Assembly (NCBI GenBank): GCA_003211955.1
Contig: QCRH01000005.1
Location: forward strand, 1 to 57,656
Origin: Prochlorococcus sp. AG-459-O09
GTDB taxonomy: Bacteria > Cyanobacteriota > Cyanobacteriia > PCC-6307 > Cyanobiaceae
Length of the DNA stretch: 57,656 bases
Direction of reading: 5' to 3'
A program made the position numbers and the translations under genes. Below, in pieces: positions 29,571-39,870 of the stretch (the first letter of the stretch is position 1; each line of letters opens with the position of its first letter). Below the pieces are notes generated by a model. It did no database searches. It was given only the letters and a program-made list of their open reading frames with translations, and had not been told where the DNA came from.

Positions 29571-30416
29571 TCATGGATAAATTTCGTTAAGGAATTTTGA
29601 TATTCCAATCGTTAAATCTCTTATAGATTTTGTTAATTCTTTATCTTGAGTTAATTTTTTAAAATCATCGCTCATATCATCTATTTTGGTTGAAATAGAC
29701 CTAGCGGCGTTAATTGTCAATTTAATATCATTTAGTGTTTCTTTGTCATCTATAGTAGACAAAATGTTGTTCAAATGATTAGCAGCAATTGTAATTTCGT
29801 TTATTAGAGGTTCAACTCTTTCGATTTCTTTTTTCGATAAATAAATTAATTCATCAAGATTTTCTTGTGTTTTGTCAAATTGATCAATTGAGTTGAGGAC
29901 GTTCTCAATTAAGTTTTCTTGATTTGTTTCTTTTAAAAGTTGGCTTATTCTATTAGTTATATTTGAAAGACTTGATAGTTGCTTACCTGTGATAGTGTCA
30001 CCCTGACAAATAATTAATTTGGTATCGCATTTTTCTGATATAGGTTGTGCAATGTTTTTAGGAATTGTCTTGTCACTAGTTTCTAACGCAACTTGCACAT
30101 CTCCTCCAAGGAAAGAATTTGTAACTACTCTTGCAAATGCTGGCTTGGGAAGAATAATTTCAGGATTATTTAAAACTATTTTTGCTTTAATTGATTCATT
30201 CGTGAACAAGATATCTTCTATCGATCCAACTAAGATTCCTCTGTAAGTAACTGGAGATTTTTTTGACAAACCGCTTGCGTTATTGAATTCAGCAAAGAGG
30301 TACCAATTTTTTGAGGATAATCTCACTCCTCTTAGCCAAAAAGAAAAAAATGTGAATATTAAAATGCCACCTAATAAGGAAAAACCAACTATTGAATCTC
30401 GGAAGCTTCTACGCAT
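29571..30416 (-). CDS. MCE (MlaD-like) domain protein
   Basis: A 281-residue protein with one N-terminal membrane anchor (GGILIFTFFSFWL), an MCE domain (about residues 35-120, with SPVTYRGILVGSI) and a C-terminal helical tail that looks coiled. This is the layout of the substrate-binding protein of MCE lipid-transport systems, homologous to chloroplast TGD2. It follows the ATPase gene after five bases on the same strand. No permease gene is adjacent. Lipid transport at the envelope is inferred from family. Confidence 0.85.
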   Translation of the reverse strand: MRRSFRDSIVGFSLLGGILIFTFFSFWLRGVRLSSKNWYLFAEFNNASGLSKKSPVTYRGILVGSIEDILFTNESIKAKIVLNNPEIILPKPAFARVVTNSFLGGDVQVALETSDKTIPKNIAQPISEKCDTKLIICQGDTITGKQLSSLSNITNRISQLLKETNQENLIENVLNSIDQFDKTQENLDELIYLSKKEIERVEPLINEITIAANHLNNILSTIDDKETLNDIKLTINAARSISTKIDDMSDDFKKLTQDKELTKSIRDLTIGISKFLNEIYP

Positions 30417-30421
30417 AATTT

Positions 30422-31225
30422 CTAAATGTCTTTGGGTTGCATTGGACCATCAAGTTTCCCATGCCTAAATTGAAATACATAGGGATCTTTACTCTCTTTA
30501 AATTCATCAATCGAGCCTGCCCATCTAAATTTGCCTCCATAAAGCATTAAAACTTTATCTGAAGTTCTCTCTATAGTACTAAGAACATGGCTAACCACAA
30601 TAGATGATCCGCTAGCTTTATCATTTGTCTTATTAATTAAATCTTCAATTCTTGATGAGGCAATGGGATCAAGGCCGGCAGTTGGTTCATCAAAAAGTAA
30701 TAAAGGCTTAGACTTTACATTAAGAGTTTGATCAGTAATTAATGCCCTAGCAAAACTTACTCTTTTTTGCATGCCTCCACTTAATTCATTTGGAAGTTTA
30801 TTCTCAATATTAAATAATCCTACCTCAGCTAAGCATTCAATTACTATTTCATGAATTAATTTTTTCGATAGGTTTTTATTTCTTTTAAGGAGAAAACCTA
30901 CATTTTCTTCAATAGTTAGAGATCCTAATAAAGCCGGGTTCTGAAAAACTAGTCTTACATCAGGAGGATTATTTTGATCTAATCTCAAATATGTTTGCTT
31001 CTCACCAAATATTCTTAATTCTCCTTTAGTAGGTAAAATGAGTCCTGCTAATATTTTTAATATGGTTGATTTACCAGAACCTGACGGACCAACAATCGCT
31101 AATTTCTCTCCATCATTAAGTTCAAAATTTATTTGATTCAGCACATTAACTTTCCCCCAGCTTATTGAGAGATTTTTCGTTTCAACTGTATGCTTTGATT
31201 TTTTCAAAACTTGAATAAAAAACAT
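30422..31225 (-). CDS. ABC transporter ATP-binding protein (MlaF/TGD3-like)
   Basis: A 267-residue ABC ATPase with Walker A (VGPSGSGKSTILKIL), signature (LSGGMQKRVSFARAL), Walker B (LLLFDEPTAGLDPIAS) and H-loop (VVSHVLSTIERTSD). The RVSFARAL and DPIAS variants are typical of the MlaF/TGD3 branch. With the downstream MCE protein it is expected to power lipid import across the envelope. The permease must be encoded elsewhere. Confidence 0.9.
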   Translation of the reverse strand: MFFIQVLKKSKHTVETKNLSISWGKVNVLNQINFELNDGEKLAIVGPSGSGKSTILKILAGLILPTKGELRIFGEKQTYLRLDQNNPPDVRLVFQNPALLGSLTIEENVGFLLKRNKNLSKKLIHEIVIECLAEVGLFNIENKLPNELSGGMQKRVSFARALITDQTLNVKSKPLLLFDEPTAGLDPIASSRIEDLINKTNDKASGSSIVVSHVLSTIERTSDKVLMLYGGKFRWAGSIDEFKESKDPYVFQFRHGKLDGPMQPKDI

Positions 31226-31335
31226 CTATAATTTCATTTTGCCTATTTTTAGAAATAAAAAAAGGATGAATGAATTTGATTTATAATGATTATATAGTTT
31301 TGAAATTTGAGAAAAATAATTTAAGAGGTTTTTAA

Positions 31336-32721
31336 ATGAATAAGCGTAAAAAAAGGATTAGAAGATACTATAAAAATTTTAAAAAGTCTAATTTTGTCTT
31401 GTTGAACAAAATCTTAAGAATTTTGAGTTGGCTTTTACCAGGATTGGTAATAAAAAGATGGATGCTTACATCAGCGATAGGATTTTTGACTACATTATTA
31501 GGCTTGGTAATTTGGACAAATTTAAGACCGCTCTATTGGCTTATTGAAATCTTTTTTGGGGTAATGACAGGTTTAACAAGTATTTTGCCTGTTTCATTAA
31601 TGGGACCCTTGATTTTTGTTGTTGGACTATTATTAATTGGGATTGGACAAAATAGAAGTATCAATTCTATTCAAAAAGCGCTTGTTCCAGAAAAAAATAC
31701 ATTTCTAGTTGATGCATTAAGAGTTAAAAGTAAATTAAACAGAGGCCCAAATATTGTTGCAATTGGGGGAGGCACAGGCTTATCAACTTTACTGAAAGGC
31801 TTAAAAAATTACAGTAGTAACATTACAGCAATCGTAACTGTATCCGATGATGGTGGAAGTAGTGGAATTCTCAGAAAACAACTTGGTGTGCAACCTCCAG
31901 GAGATATTAGAAATTGCTTGGCAGCATTATCAAACGAAGAACCTACTTTAACTAGATTATTTCAGTACAGATTTTCAGGAGGAAGTGGTCTGGAAGGACA
32001 TAGTTTTGGAAATCTATTTTTGTCAGCTTTAACAACAATTACAGGCAGTTTAGAAAAAGCAGTTCAAGCATCCAGTAAGGTTTTAGCGGTACAAGGTCAA
32101 GTTTTACCTGCAACAAATATTGATGTTATGTTATGGGCCGAATTAGAAGATGGCGAAAAAATTTTTGGTGAAAGCAAGATCAGTAAATCTAAAAAGTTAA
32201 TTTCGAGGATCGGTTACCTACCAGAAAATCCTTCAGCTCTTCCAAGTGCTCTTGAATCCATAAAAGAAGCTGATTTAATTGTTCTTGGCCCAGGTAGTCT
32301 ATATACTTCTTTGTTGCCTAATCTTTTAGTGCCAGAGATAGTAGATGCCTTATTGCAAAGTAATGCTCCCAAAATTTACATAAGTAATTTGATGACTCAG
32401 CCAGGAGAAACAGATGGACTTGATGTCTATCAACATATCAAAGCAATTGAAAAACAATTATCAAATTTTGGTGTTAATACTCGAATTTTTAACTCAATCT
32501 TATCTCAGATTCAATTTGAAAAGTCTCCATTAGTAGACTATTACGAAAGTAGAGGGGCAGAGCCTGTTCAATGTAATAAAGGAAAATTATTATCTGAGGG
32601 TTATTATGTTTTGCAAGCACCATTATATTCAAGAAGAATAACTCCAACTCTTAGACATGATCCAAGGAGACTCGCAAGAGCAGTTATGTTTTTATACCGC
32701 AAATTAAAAAAATTAAACTAA
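31336..32721 (+). CDS. yvcK: YvcK/CofD-like family protein with N-terminal membrane helices
   Basis: A 461-residue protein with a basic N-terminus and two hydrophobic helices (about residues 44-62 and 75-103) before the YvcK domain. [32 protein letters not shown] and [12 protein letters not shown] are family signatures of the gluconeogenesis factor/CofD-like superfamily. YvcK in Bacillus is needed for growth on gluconeogenic carbon and binds UDP-sugars. A TATAAT at 31282-31287 could be its -10 element. The last four bases overlap the convergent ndhJ stop. Confidence 0.9.
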   Translation: MNKRKKRIRRYYKNFKKSNFVLLNKILRILSWLLPGLVIKRWMLTSAIGFLTTLLGLVIWTNLRPLYWLIEIFFGVMTGLTSILPVSLMGPLIFVVGLLLIGIGQNRSINSIQKALVPEKNTFLVDALRVKSKLNRGPNIVAIGGGTGLSTLLKGLKNYSSNITAIVTVSDDGGSSGILRKQLGVQPPGDIRNCLAALSNEEPTLTRLFQYRFSGGSGLEGHSFGNLFLSALTTITGSLEKAVQASSKVLAVQGQVLPATNIDVMLWAELEDGEKIFGESKISKSKKLISRIGYLPENPSALPSALESIKEADLIVLGPGSLYTSLLPNLLVPEIVDALLQSNAPKIYISNLMTQPGETDGLDVYQHIKAIEKQLSNFGVNTRIFNSILSQIQFEKSPLVDYYESRGAEPVQCNKGKLLSEGYYVLQAPLYSRRITPTLRHDPRRLARAVMFLYRKLKKLN

Positions 32722-33248
32722 TAAGCATCTTGTAATTCATAGAAATCTGGCTGAATATAATCTTTCCTTAATGGCCATCCTCTCCAATCTTCAGGCATTA
32801 AAAGTCTTTTGGGATTTGGATGATCAATAAAATTTATTCCATACATATCAAATGTTTCTCTTTCTTGCCAATCACTTCCTTTAAAAATTTCATATAAACT
32901 AGGGATTGATAAATTAGAATCTCTTTTTAGGAAAACTTTTAATCTGACTTCTTTAATTTTTTCAATTTTTTGCAAATCATCAACAGTGATAAAATGATAG
33001 AAACTCACAAGATTTTTTCCTGGTCCCTCATCATATCCTCCTTGACATTGGAGATAATTAAAACCGTAATTTCTTAAGGCAGATACTGCTTCATATAATT
33101 TGTTAGGTTCCACAGAAATGTTTTCAATTCCAATGTGATCATCAGATAAAGATTGATTTGGAATTCCATCTTTAGACAAAGATTGACTTATAAACCCTTC
33201 TTTTTCTATTGAAGTATCTGAGGATGTGGCTGTTCCTTCTTTTTCCAT
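32718..33248 (-). CDS. ndhJ: NAD(P)H-quinone oxidoreductase subunit J
   Basis: A 176-residue NdhJ (30-kDa subunit) of thylakoid NDH-1, which carries cyclic electron flow around photosystem I and respiration. The C-terminal [20 protein letters not shown] followed by [17 protein letters not shown] is diagnostic. The N-terminal 45 residues are a low-complexity, repeated segment ([17 protein letters not shown]). The start codon overlaps the ndhK stop by one base. Confidence 0.97.
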   Translation of the reverse strand: MEKEGTATSSDTSIEKEGFISQSLSKDGIPNQSLSDDHIGIENISVEPNKLYEAVSALRNYGFNYLQCQGGYDEGPGKNLVSFYHFITVDDLQKIEKIKEVRLKVFLKRDSNLSIPSLYEIFKGSDWQERETFDMYGINFIDHPNPKRLLMPEDWRGWPLRKDYIQPDFYELQDAY

Positions 33249-33982
33249 TAATCTTCTACAGAATTAATATTTTCAGTTTTTGCGGGATTTTCGGGTAATT
33301 CGGTTATTTTTTCTTTTTCGGAGGGGGGTATTACGTCTGCTGAAGTTTTGTTTAGATATTCACCTGTATTTTCTGAGAAAACTAAATTCATTTCGTGATC
33401 AGATGTTATATATCTGTGAGTTTGTTCTGTTTTTGTGCGCTCTAAAATTGATTCATTACCAACTTTTTTTCTTAATTTAATTACAGCATCAAAAATTGCT
33501 TCTGGTCTTGGTGGGCATCCTGGGAGGTATAAATCAACTGGTATCAATTTATCAACGCCTCTTACAGCAGTTGTAGAATCTGCACTGAACATCCCCCCTG
33601 TGATTGTGCAAGCACCCATTGCGATAACATATTTTGGTTCAGGCATCTGCTCATAAAGTCTTACAAGCGCGGGCGCCATTTTCATTGTGACTGTCCCTGC
33701 AACTATTATTAAATCTGCTTGCCGTGGCGAGCTTCTAGGTACTAATCCAAATCTATCAAAATCAAATCTTGATCCAATTAAGGCGGCAAATTCTATAAAA
33801 CAACAAGCTGTTCCATAAAGGAGGGGCCATAAACTGCTTAACCTAGCCCAATTATGAAGATCGTCTAAACTTGTCAGTATAATGTTTTCGCTTAAATCTG
33901 TAGTAATTTGGGGTGCACCAAGAGGATTGCAAGTTCCTTCTCGAATTTCCCTTATTGCTTTTGGGGATAATTGTGGATTCAA
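33248..33982 (-). CDS. ndhK: NAD(P)H-quinone oxidoreductase subunit K
   Basis: A 244-residue NdhK (PsbG homologue), holder of the N2 iron-sulfur cluster of NDH-1. The four ligand cysteines are C60 and C61 ([12 protein letters not shown]), C125 ([12 protein letters not shown]) and C156 ([10 protein letters not shown]). About 60 residues after the core are an acidic extension of low conservation. It sits between ndhC (four-base gap) and ndhJ (one-base overlap), the standard cyanobacterial and chloroplast order. Confidence 0.97.
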   Translation of the reverse strand: MNPQLSPKAIREIREGTCNPLGAPQITTDLSENIILTSLDDLHNWARLSSLWPLLYGTACCFIEFAALIGSRFDFDRFGLVPRSSPRQADLIIVAGTVTMKMAPALVRLYEQMPEPKYVIAMGACTITGGMFSADSTTAVRGVDKLIPVDLYLPGCPPRPEAIFDAVIKLRKKVGNESILERTKTEQTHRYITSDHEMNLVFSENTGEYLNKTSADVIPPSEKEKITELPENPAKTENINSVED

Positions 33983-33986
33983 TTTT

Positions 33987-34349
33987 TTAACTCCATTCTA
34001 AAGCACCTTTTCTCCATGCGTATGCCAGAGCGATAACAAGTATTGCAATGAAAATCAAAGCCTCAATAAAAGCTAATAAGCCTAATCTATTGAAGGCAAC
34101 AGCCCAAGGATAAAGGAATACTGTCTCTACATCAAATATAACGAAAACCAAGGCAAACATGTAATAACGAATATTAAATTGAATCCATGCTCCTCCTATA
34201 GGCTCCATTCCAGATTCATATGTAAGTTTTCTTTCCCCTGTTCTGCCCTTTGGGGCAACGATGCGATTAGTAACAAGAGCTAATACTGGTACAGCTGCGG
34301 CAATTAGAAGGAAACCTAAAAAATATTCATAGCCAGTTAATAAATACAT
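33987..34349 (-). CDS. ndhC: NAD(P)H-quinone oxidoreductase subunit 3
   Basis: A 120-residue NdhC with three membrane helices. [18 protein letters not shown] and [16 protein letters not shown] are the family signatures of the loop and second helix. It is the first gene of the ndhC-ndhK-ndhJ operon and is divergent from the rubredoxin gene with a 77-base gap that should hold both promoters. Confidence 0.97.
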   Translation of the reverse strand: MYLLTGYEYFLGFLLIAAAVPVLALVTNRIVAPKGRTGERKLTYESGMEPIGGAWIQFNIRYYMFALVFVIFDVETVFLYPWAVAFNRLGLLAFIEALIFIAILVIALAYAWRKGALEWS

Positions 34350-34426
34350 CTTAAAAAATTAATTTTGAATAAAAGTCGCTTAATGAAGCAAAATCTTTTA
34401 AAGTTCTTAAAGAACAATAATAAACC

Positions 34427-34855
34427 GTGAGTGAAAACATTCAACCAGCCTCTGAGGAAAACAAAATAGTCGAAGACTTTGTGAAAGAAAAACTTTCTGA
34501 AAATTCTTCAGGAGTAAATGTTGAACAATCAGTCCTTAATTTAGAACAAAATAGATTCGAATGTAGAAGTTGTGGATACATTTATGATCCGTCTGAAGGA
34601 AATAAAAAATTAAATATACCTAAAAACACGCCTTTTTCAGAGTTAGATGGAAATACTTTTGCTTGCCCTGTTTGTCGAGCCGGTAAAAATTTTTATAAGG
34701 ATATTGGATCTAGAGCAAAACCTAGTGGATTTGAAGAGAATTTAGTTTATGGATTTGGATTTAATAGTTTACCTCCTGGACAAAAAAATATATTGATTTT
34801 TGGAGGGTTGGCGTTTGCTGCTGCTATTTTCCTTTCTTTGTACTCTTTGCATTAA
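34427..34855 (+). CDS. rubA: Membrane-anchored rubredoxin
   Basis: A 142-residue protein with a GTG start. An acidic N-terminal region (1-43) precedes the rubredoxin fold with iron ligands C46, C49, C80 and C83 (CRSCGYIYDPSEG and FACPVCRAG), and a C-terminal membrane helix spans about 119-140. RubA of oxygenic phototrophs is required for assembly of photosystem II (and has been linked to photosystem I). It is followed ten bases later by ycf48 and then psbEFLJ, the classic PSII-assembly gene order. Confidence 0.95.
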   Translation: MSENIQPASEENKIVEDFVKEKLSENSSGVNVEQSVLNLEQNRFECRSCGYIYDPSEGNKKLNIPKNTPFSELDGNTFACPVCRAGKNFYKDIGSRAKPSGFEENLVYGFGFNSLPPGQKNILIFGGLAFAAAIFLSLYSLH

Positions 34856-34864
34856 TATAATTAA

Positions 34865-35878
34865 ATGAAAAAATTTTTTACCAGTTTTCCTAATCTTCTT
34901 TTATCTGTAGTTCTCTGTTTTGTTTTAAGCAGTTGTTCATCAACAGGTGTCAAGATGAATGAAAGTAGCCCTTGGAAAACAATTCAGTTTGAAGATCAGG
35001 CTAATGCTTTAGATGTTGATTTTATAGATGATAATCATGGTTTCTTAGTAGGCTCAAACAGATTGATTATGGAATCTACTGATGGTGGTGAAACATGGGA
35101 AAAAAGATCATTAGATATTTCTGCTGAAGAGAACTTTCGCCTTCTCGATATTGATTTCAAGGGTTCTGAAGGTTGGTTAATAGGGCAACCCTCTCTCGTA
35201 ATGCATACTTTCGATGAAGGCAAAAATTGGACTAGGCTTTCACTTGGGAAGTTACCGGGCCAGCCTTTCTTAGTTACTACTATTGATGAAGGAGTTGCTC
35301 AATTGGCGACGACCTCAGCAGCTATTTATGAAACTTCCAATAGCGGTGAAACATGGGAGGCAAAAGTATCAGATCCTTCGGAACAGGGAGGTATAAGAGA
35401 TTTAAGAAGAACATCTAGCGGTGATTATGTGAGTGTAAGCAGTCTTGGAAATTTCTTCTCTACTCTTGATAGTGATAGCAATACTTGGATTGCTCACCAA
35501 AGAGCAAGTAGTAAGAGAGTGCAAAGCATTGGTTTCAATCCAGAAGGAAGTTTATGGATGCTTTCAAGAGGTGCAGAAATTAGATTTAATGAAGATTCTA
35601 ATAATCTAGAAAGTTGGTCAAAGCCTGTAATCCCTATTCTTAATGGTTACAATTATTTAGATATGGGATGGGATCCAAATGGTGATATATGGGCTGGCGG
35701 TGGTAATGGCACTTTAATAGTAAGTAAAGATCAAGGTGAAACTTGGAATTCAGATCCTCTTGCTTCTGCATTGCCTACTAACTATATAAAAATAGTTTTT
35801 CTTGATAAGGAGTCTTTAGATAATCAAAAAGGATTCATACTTGGCGAGCGTGGTTACATTCTTAAATGGAATGGCTAA
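34865..35878 (+). CDS. ycf48: Photosystem II assembly factor Ycf48 (HCF136)
   Basis: A 337-residue protein that binds early D1 intermediates during PSII assembly. The signal peptide ends in a lipobox (LSSC, Cys24), so it is probably a thylakoid-lumen lipoprotein. Repeated beta-propeller blades carry the BNR-like pattern [22 protein letters not shown] and [11 protein letters not shown]. It lies between rubA and psbE and is probably part of the same assembly cluster. Confidence 0.97.
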   Translation: MKKFFTSFPNLLLSVVLCFVLSSCSSTGVKMNESSPWKTIQFEDQANALDVDFIDDNHGFLVGSNRLIMESTDGGETWEKRSLDISAEENFRLLDIDFKGSEGWLIGQPSLVMHTFDEGKNWTRLSLGKLPGQPFLVTTIDEGVAQLATTSAAIYETSNSGETWEAKVSDPSEQGGIRDLRRTSSGDYVSVSSLGNFFSTLDSDSNTWIAHQRASSKRVQSIGFNPEGSLWMLSRGAEIRFNEDSNNLESWSKPVIPILNGYNYLDMGWDPNGDIWAGGGNGTLIVSKDQGETWNSDPLASALPTNYIKIVFLDKESLDNQKGFILGERGYILKWNG

Positions 35879-35980
35879 ATCTGTAATAACTTAAGAAAAT
35901 AATAAAAAAAATCTTAATTTTGGATGAATTTAACAACTGTCTGTAACCAAGCTGTTAATTTCTTCGCGAACTTATGATTT

Positions 35981-35986
35981 TACACT
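35981..35986 (+). promoter_or_regulatory. Candidate -10 element of the psbEFLJ operon
   Basis: TACACT fits the TANNNT pattern and lies 30 bases upstream of the psbE ATG, within the 137-base gap after ycf48. No convincing -35 element is seen, which is common in this group. The call is tentative. Confidence 0.35.
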
Positions 35987-36015
35987 GTAAGATCATATGG
36001 TAAACATTTGTGATT

Positions 36016-36264
36016 ATGGCCGCAGGTTCAACGGGTGAACGCCCATTCTTTGAAATAATTACCAGTATTAGGTACTGGATTATTCACGCAGTAACATTAC
36101 CAGCTATTTTTATAGCAGGCTTCCTATTCGTATACACAGGTTTGGCTTACGACGCTTTCGGTACTCCTCGTCCTGATAGTTACTTTCAGGCATCTGAATC
36201 AAAAGCTCCCGTTGTAACACAAAGATTTGATGCGAAGTCTCAACTTGATTTAAGAACAAAATAA
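36016..36264 (+). CDS. psbE: Cytochrome b559 subunit alpha
   Basis: An 82-residue PsbE, half of the haem-binding cytochrome b559 of photosystem II. It starts [14 protein letters not shown]; the haem ligand is His24 ([14 protein letters not shown]) before the single membrane helix. The frame is open two codons further to a GTG, but the ATG at 36016 gives the conserved N-terminus. First gene of psbE-psbF-psbL-psbJ. Confidence 0.98.
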   Translation: MAAGSTGERPFFEIITSIRYWIIHAVTLPAIFIAGFLFVYTGLAYDAFGTPRPDSYFQASESKAPVVTQRFDAKSQLDLRTK

Positions 36265-36266
36265 CT

Positions 36267-36413
36267 ATGTCTAATTCTCAAGCTCCAATGCAGGCTGCGG
36301 AAGTCCGCGTTTATCCTATATTTACTGTTCGTTGGCTAGCAGTTCACGCTTTAGCTATTCCATCAGTATTCTTTTTGGGTTCCATTGCTGCTATGCAATT
36401 CGTAGCCCGATAA
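36267..36413 (+). CDS. psbF: Cytochrome b559 subunit beta
   Basis: A 48-residue frame two bases after psb[18 protein letters not shown] contains the haem ligand His27 at the start of the single membrane helix, and the end FVAR is conserved. Pairs with PsbE to bind one b-type haem in the PSII core. Confidence 0.98.
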
Positions 36414-36424
36414 ATTTAACAATC

Positions 36425-36544
36425 ATGCAAGTAAACGAAAATCCTAACAAAGTTCCAGTCGAACTTAATCGTACAAGCCTTTATTTAGGCTTACTATCAG
36501 TCTTTGTATTGGGAATTTTATTTTCCAGTTACTTTTTCAATTAA
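36425..36544 (+). CDS. psbL: Photosystem II protein PsbL
   Basis: A 39-residue frame of exact family length. [20 protein letters not shown] and the ending SSYFFN are conserved. PsbL is a single-helix subunit at the PSII dimer interface that supports QA function. It starts 11 bases after psbF. Confidence 0.98.
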
Positions 36545-36553
36545 ATTAAAACT

Positions 36554-36751
36554 ATGAGTAAATTAAAAGGACCTGATGGAAGAATTCCAGATAGACTTCC
36601 TGACGGTAGACCAGCAGTTGCATGGGAAAGAAGATGGACTGAAGGAACTCTTCCTCTATGGCTTGTTGCTACAGCAGGTGGAATTGCGGTTATCTTCGTT
36701 TTAGGCATATTTTTCTATGGTTCATACCAAGGGGTTGGAGCTGGAGGCTAA
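36554..36751 (+). CDS. psbJ: Photosystem II protein PsbJ
   Basis: A 65-residue protein: a conserved cyanobacterial N-terminal extension ([20 protein letters not shown]) and then one membrane helix ending [13 protein letters not shown]. PsbJ is needed for forward electron flow from QA and for PSII assembly. Last gene of the operon; the 43-base gap to the convergent mtnP shows no obvious terminator hairpin. Confidence 0.97.
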   Translation: MSKLKGPDGRIPDRLPDGRPAVAWERRWTEGTLPLWLVATAGGIAVIFVLGIFFYGSYQGVGAGG

Positions 36752-36794
36752 CAAATCCTTACCTTGATCTGATAATCACTTATATCAAATAAGC

Positions 36795-37688
36795 CTAATA
36801 AGAATCAGTAAATATCCTTAGTTTATCTTTTGTTAAGCTTGGGATATTTTCTTTTTGGGTTATCAATCCATCTTTTAATGAAAAATGAGACTTACTTTTT
36901 GGTCTTTCTTTTTCAATTAATTTAGCTACTTCAAATATTATTTTATTAGCCACTTCAGTATTTGATCTAAGATTATCCAAAACCATCTCTACAGAAACTT
37001 CTTGATGAGTTTGATGCCAGCAATCATAATCAGTAACCATAGATAAGGAGGAGTAAGCTATTTCAGCTTCTTTAGCTAATCTTGCTTCTGTATGGTTCGT
37101 CATTCCAATTATTGAACATCCCCAACTCCTATATAAATTAGATTCTGCTCTAGTTGAGAAAGCGGGACCTTCCATTGCTAGATAGGTACCCCCTCTATGC
37201 AATTGTCTACCGCCAGGAATATTTTTTTCTCCAATTTCACTTAATATACGTGATAAATTTGTGCAGAAGGGATCTCCCATAGTTACGTGAGCAACAGCTC
37301 CCTCGTTAAAGAAGGTTGCAGGTCTATTTTTTGTCCGGTCTATAAATTGATCTGGAACAACTATATCAAGTGGCCTTATCTGTTCTTGTAATGAACCAAC
37401 TGCTGATGGAGCAATAATCCATCTTACTCCTATTGATCTAAGAGCCCAAATATTAGCTTTATAAGGGATTTCAGAAGGATTTAAACTATGTGTTCTGCCA
37501 TGTCTAGGAATAAATGCTATCTCTAGGTTTCCAAGATTATATACTTTTATTGAATCAGAAGGTTTACCATAGGGAGTATTGATTTCTAGTTCTCTTAAGT
37601 ACTCTATTTGATCCATTGAATAAAATCCACTTCCACCAATCACTCCTAATCTTGATTTTTCAATTGGTAATAAATGTTCTTTATTCAT
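36795..37688 (-). CDS. mtnP: S-methyl-5'-thioadenosine phosphorylase
   Basis: A 297-residue MTAP that splits methylthioadenosine with phosphate to adenine and methylthioribose-1-phosphate. GVIGGSGFYSM, IPRHGRTHSLNPSEI, GPAFSTRAESNLYRSWG and MTNHTEARLAKEAEI are family signatures. The C-terminal 30 residues extend beyond the core. It is divergent from the selD fusion gene with only ten bases between starts. Confidence 0.95.
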   Translation of the reverse strand: MNKEHLLPIEKSRLGVIGGSGFYSMDQIEYLRELEINTPYGKPSDSIKVYNLGNLEIAFIPRHGRTHSLNPSEIPYKANIWALRSIGVRWIIAPSAVGSLQEQIRPLDIVVPDQFIDRTKNRPATFFNEGAVAHVTMGDPFCTNLSRILSEIGEKNIPGGRQLHRGGTYLAMEGPAFSTRAESNLYRSWGCSIIGMTNHTEARLAKEAEIAYSSLSMVTDYDCWHQTHQEVSVEMVLDNLRSNTEVANKIIFEVAKLIEKERPKSKSHFSLKDGLITQKENIPSLTKDKLRIFTDSY

Positions 37689-37698
37689 AGTGATTTAA

Positions 37699-39870
37699 AT
37701 GGCTTTTAATCATCTGGTACTAATTGGAGGAGGGCACTCAAATGTTTCTTTATTGAAGAAATGGTTAATGTTTCCGAAATTAATGCCAGAAATTCCTGTT
37801 TCAATTATATCTAGAGATTCTCATTTGGTTTATTCGGCCATATTCCCATCGGTGATTTCAAAATCAATCACTTTAGAAGAGAGTTTAATTGATATAAAAT
37901 CTTTAGCAAAAAATGCAAAAGTATCTTTTATAGAAGAAGAAGTAAAGGATATTGATTTCAATTTAAAGAAAATTGTTTTAAGTAATAGACCTTCAGTTAA
38001 TTATTCGAAGTTGGTGCTTAATTATGGAAGTCAAACAATAATTCCAAAAGAATTTGAATCACTAGTTAAAAATCGAAATGCTTTTTCAATTAAACCTTTT
38101 TTAAGGGCTTATGACTCAATACTAAAAGAGGACATTTTTGATTCAGTTAATGAACTTCCATTTGTAATTGTTGGGAGTGGCCTTGCTGCAATTGAAGTAT
38201 CATATGCTTTGAGAAAAAGATGGGGGAATAGACCTTTAAAACTATTATGTGATTCAAGAAAAATCAATAATACAATTCTAAAAAGTTTACGGAATTCCAA
38301 TATTGATTTAGTTGAAAAACTTAATTTTGATTATGGCAAGATTCTTTTATGTACTGGAAATACATCTCCGTTATGGGCACAAAAAAAATTATTTGATTCG
38401 GATTCTTATGGCAGAATAATTACAAATCAGAATTTACAGATAAAAAGTTTCTCTGGAATATTTGCTGTCGGTGATTGCGCAGTTTTAGGTTCAGCAAAAA
38501 GACCAGCATCGGGAGTTTTTGCAGTAAAAGTTGTAAATACGTTAGTACAAAATCTAAAAAAAGATATAGAAGGGAGATCATTAAAAAAGTGGTTTCCTCA
38601 AAAAATCGGATTGCAAATAGTAAATATATTTCCAAGCCATCATCCAAAGGCTTTTGCTATTTATCGCAATTTTGTTTTCGGCCCTTCTTTTATTTTTTGG
38701 ATTTTAAAGCATAAAATTGATCTCAACTTTATTAAAAAGTTCAGATCAAAAAGGCTAATTATGAAAAGTAGTGAAAAAAATATTTCATTGAATGATTGCC
38801 GAGGATGTGCAGCTAAAATTCCTCAGTTTGTTTTGAATAAATCATTAATAAATTCTAATTTAAATTCTTTTGCCTCATCACCTGAAGATTCAGTTGAGAT
38901 ATATCAAAATGGTCAAGATATTATCTTGCAAAGTGTAGATGGATTTCCTGCTTTGGTAAGTGATCCTTGGCTTAATGCAAAAATTACTACTTTGCATGCT
39001 TGCTCAGATTTGTGGGCATGCGGAGCAAAACTTTCATCCGCGCAGGCTTTAATTTCATTACCAAAAGTTGAAAGGGAATTTCAGAGCTACCTCTTTTCTC
39101 AATCACTTCAAGGTATTAAATCAACAGTTGAGGATCATGGAGGTGAATTACTTGGAGGCCATACTTTCGAGGCAAGAAGTTTAGTAAATAAACCTTATTC
39201 ATTAGGAATAGATATTTCTTTAACAGTTCAAGGTATTTTAAAAAATGGAGCAAAACCATGGCTTAAATCTGGAATGAATATTGGAGATATTCTCATGTTG
39301 TCTAAACCTCTGGGCGTTGGGATTTACTTTGCCGGTCAAATGCAAAATATTAATATGTTAGGTAGTTCTTCTGAAGTAATTAATAATTTAGTAAAGAGTC
39401 AGCAATATTTGATTGATGAAATTTATCTTTTTCAAAATCAATTTAAAGAATCATTAGTCAATGCTGCGACTGATATTACTGGATATGGATTTATTGGACA
39501 TATTAAAGAAATGGTTGAATCATCTAATTTATATAGGCAAAGCAATAATCTTGAGCCACTAAAAGTTTTATTAGATTTATTTGCATTTAAAGCTTATCCT
39601 GGAGTATTTGATTTAATAAGAAAAGATGTTAAAAGTACTTTCTTTGAATCTAATAAAGAAATTTTTGACAAAATTTATAAAGTAAATAAGCAAAAAAGAA
39701 TAATTAATTTTTTAAACGAAAATTCATTAGATCAAGAGACTTTTAACGAGAGAATATCATTACTTTTAGATCCTCAAACATGTGGACCCTTGTTGATTAG
39801 TTGCAATCGTAAATATGAAAATGTTCTAAAGGATAAATGGTACAAGGTTGGAGAGGTTGTAAAAATGTAA
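37699..39870 (+). CDS. selD: FAD-dependent oxidoreductase fused to selenide, water dikinase (SelD)
   Basis: A 723-residue fusion. Residues 1 to about 340 are a NADH-dehydrogenase-like flavoprotein (LVLIGGGHSNVSLLKKW, FVIVGSGLAAIEVSYAL, GIFAVGDCAVLG). From about residue 355 to the end is a SelD domain; its N-terminal motif RGCAAK holds the catalytic Cys370 and Lys373, and GGELLGGHTFEAR follows. SelD makes selenophosphate from selenide and ATP. The fusion is known in marine cyanobacteria. No selenocysteine codon (in-frame TGA) is used. Stop abuts the convergent gene's stop. Confidence 0.93.
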   Translation: MAFNHLVLIGGGHSNVSLLKKWLMFPKLMPEIPVSIISRDSHLVYSAIFPSVISKSITLEESLIDIKSLAKNAKVSFIEEEVKDIDFNLKKIVLSNRPSVNYSKLVLNYGSQTIIPKEFESLVKNRNAFSIKPFLRAYDSILKEDIFDSVNELPFVIVGSGLAAIEVSYALRKRWGNRPLKLLCDSRKINNTILKSLRNSNIDLVEKLNFDYGKILLCTGNTSPLWAQKKLFDSDSYGRIITNQNLQIKSFSGIFAVGDCAVLGSAKRPASGVFAVKVVNTLVQNLKKDIEGRSLKKWFPQKIGLQIVNIFPSHHPKAFAIYRNFVFGPSFIFWILKHKIDLNFIKKFRSKRLIMKSSEKNISLNDCRGCAAKIPQFVLNKSLINSNLNSFASSPEDSVEIYQNGQDIILQSVDGFPALVSDPWLNAKITTLHACSDLWACGAKLSSAQALISLPKVEREFQSYLFSQSLQGIKSTVEDHGGELLGGHTFEARSLVNKPYSLGIDISLTVQGILKNGAKPWLKSGMNIGDILMLSKPLGVGIYFAGQMQNINMLGSSSEVINNLVKSQQYLIDEIYLFQNQFKESLVNAATDITGYGFIGHIKEMVESSNLYRQSNNLEPLKVLLDLFAFKAYPGVFDLIRKDVKSTFFESNKEIFDKIYKVNKQKRIINFLNENSLDQETFNERISLLLDPQTCGPLLISCNRKYENVLKDKWYKVGEVVKM

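Noticed and set aside
38475..38714. A 79-codon frame within the selD fusion gene
   Set aside because: The surrounding fusion protein reads through without a break, so this is a shadow frame and not a sign of a frameshift.
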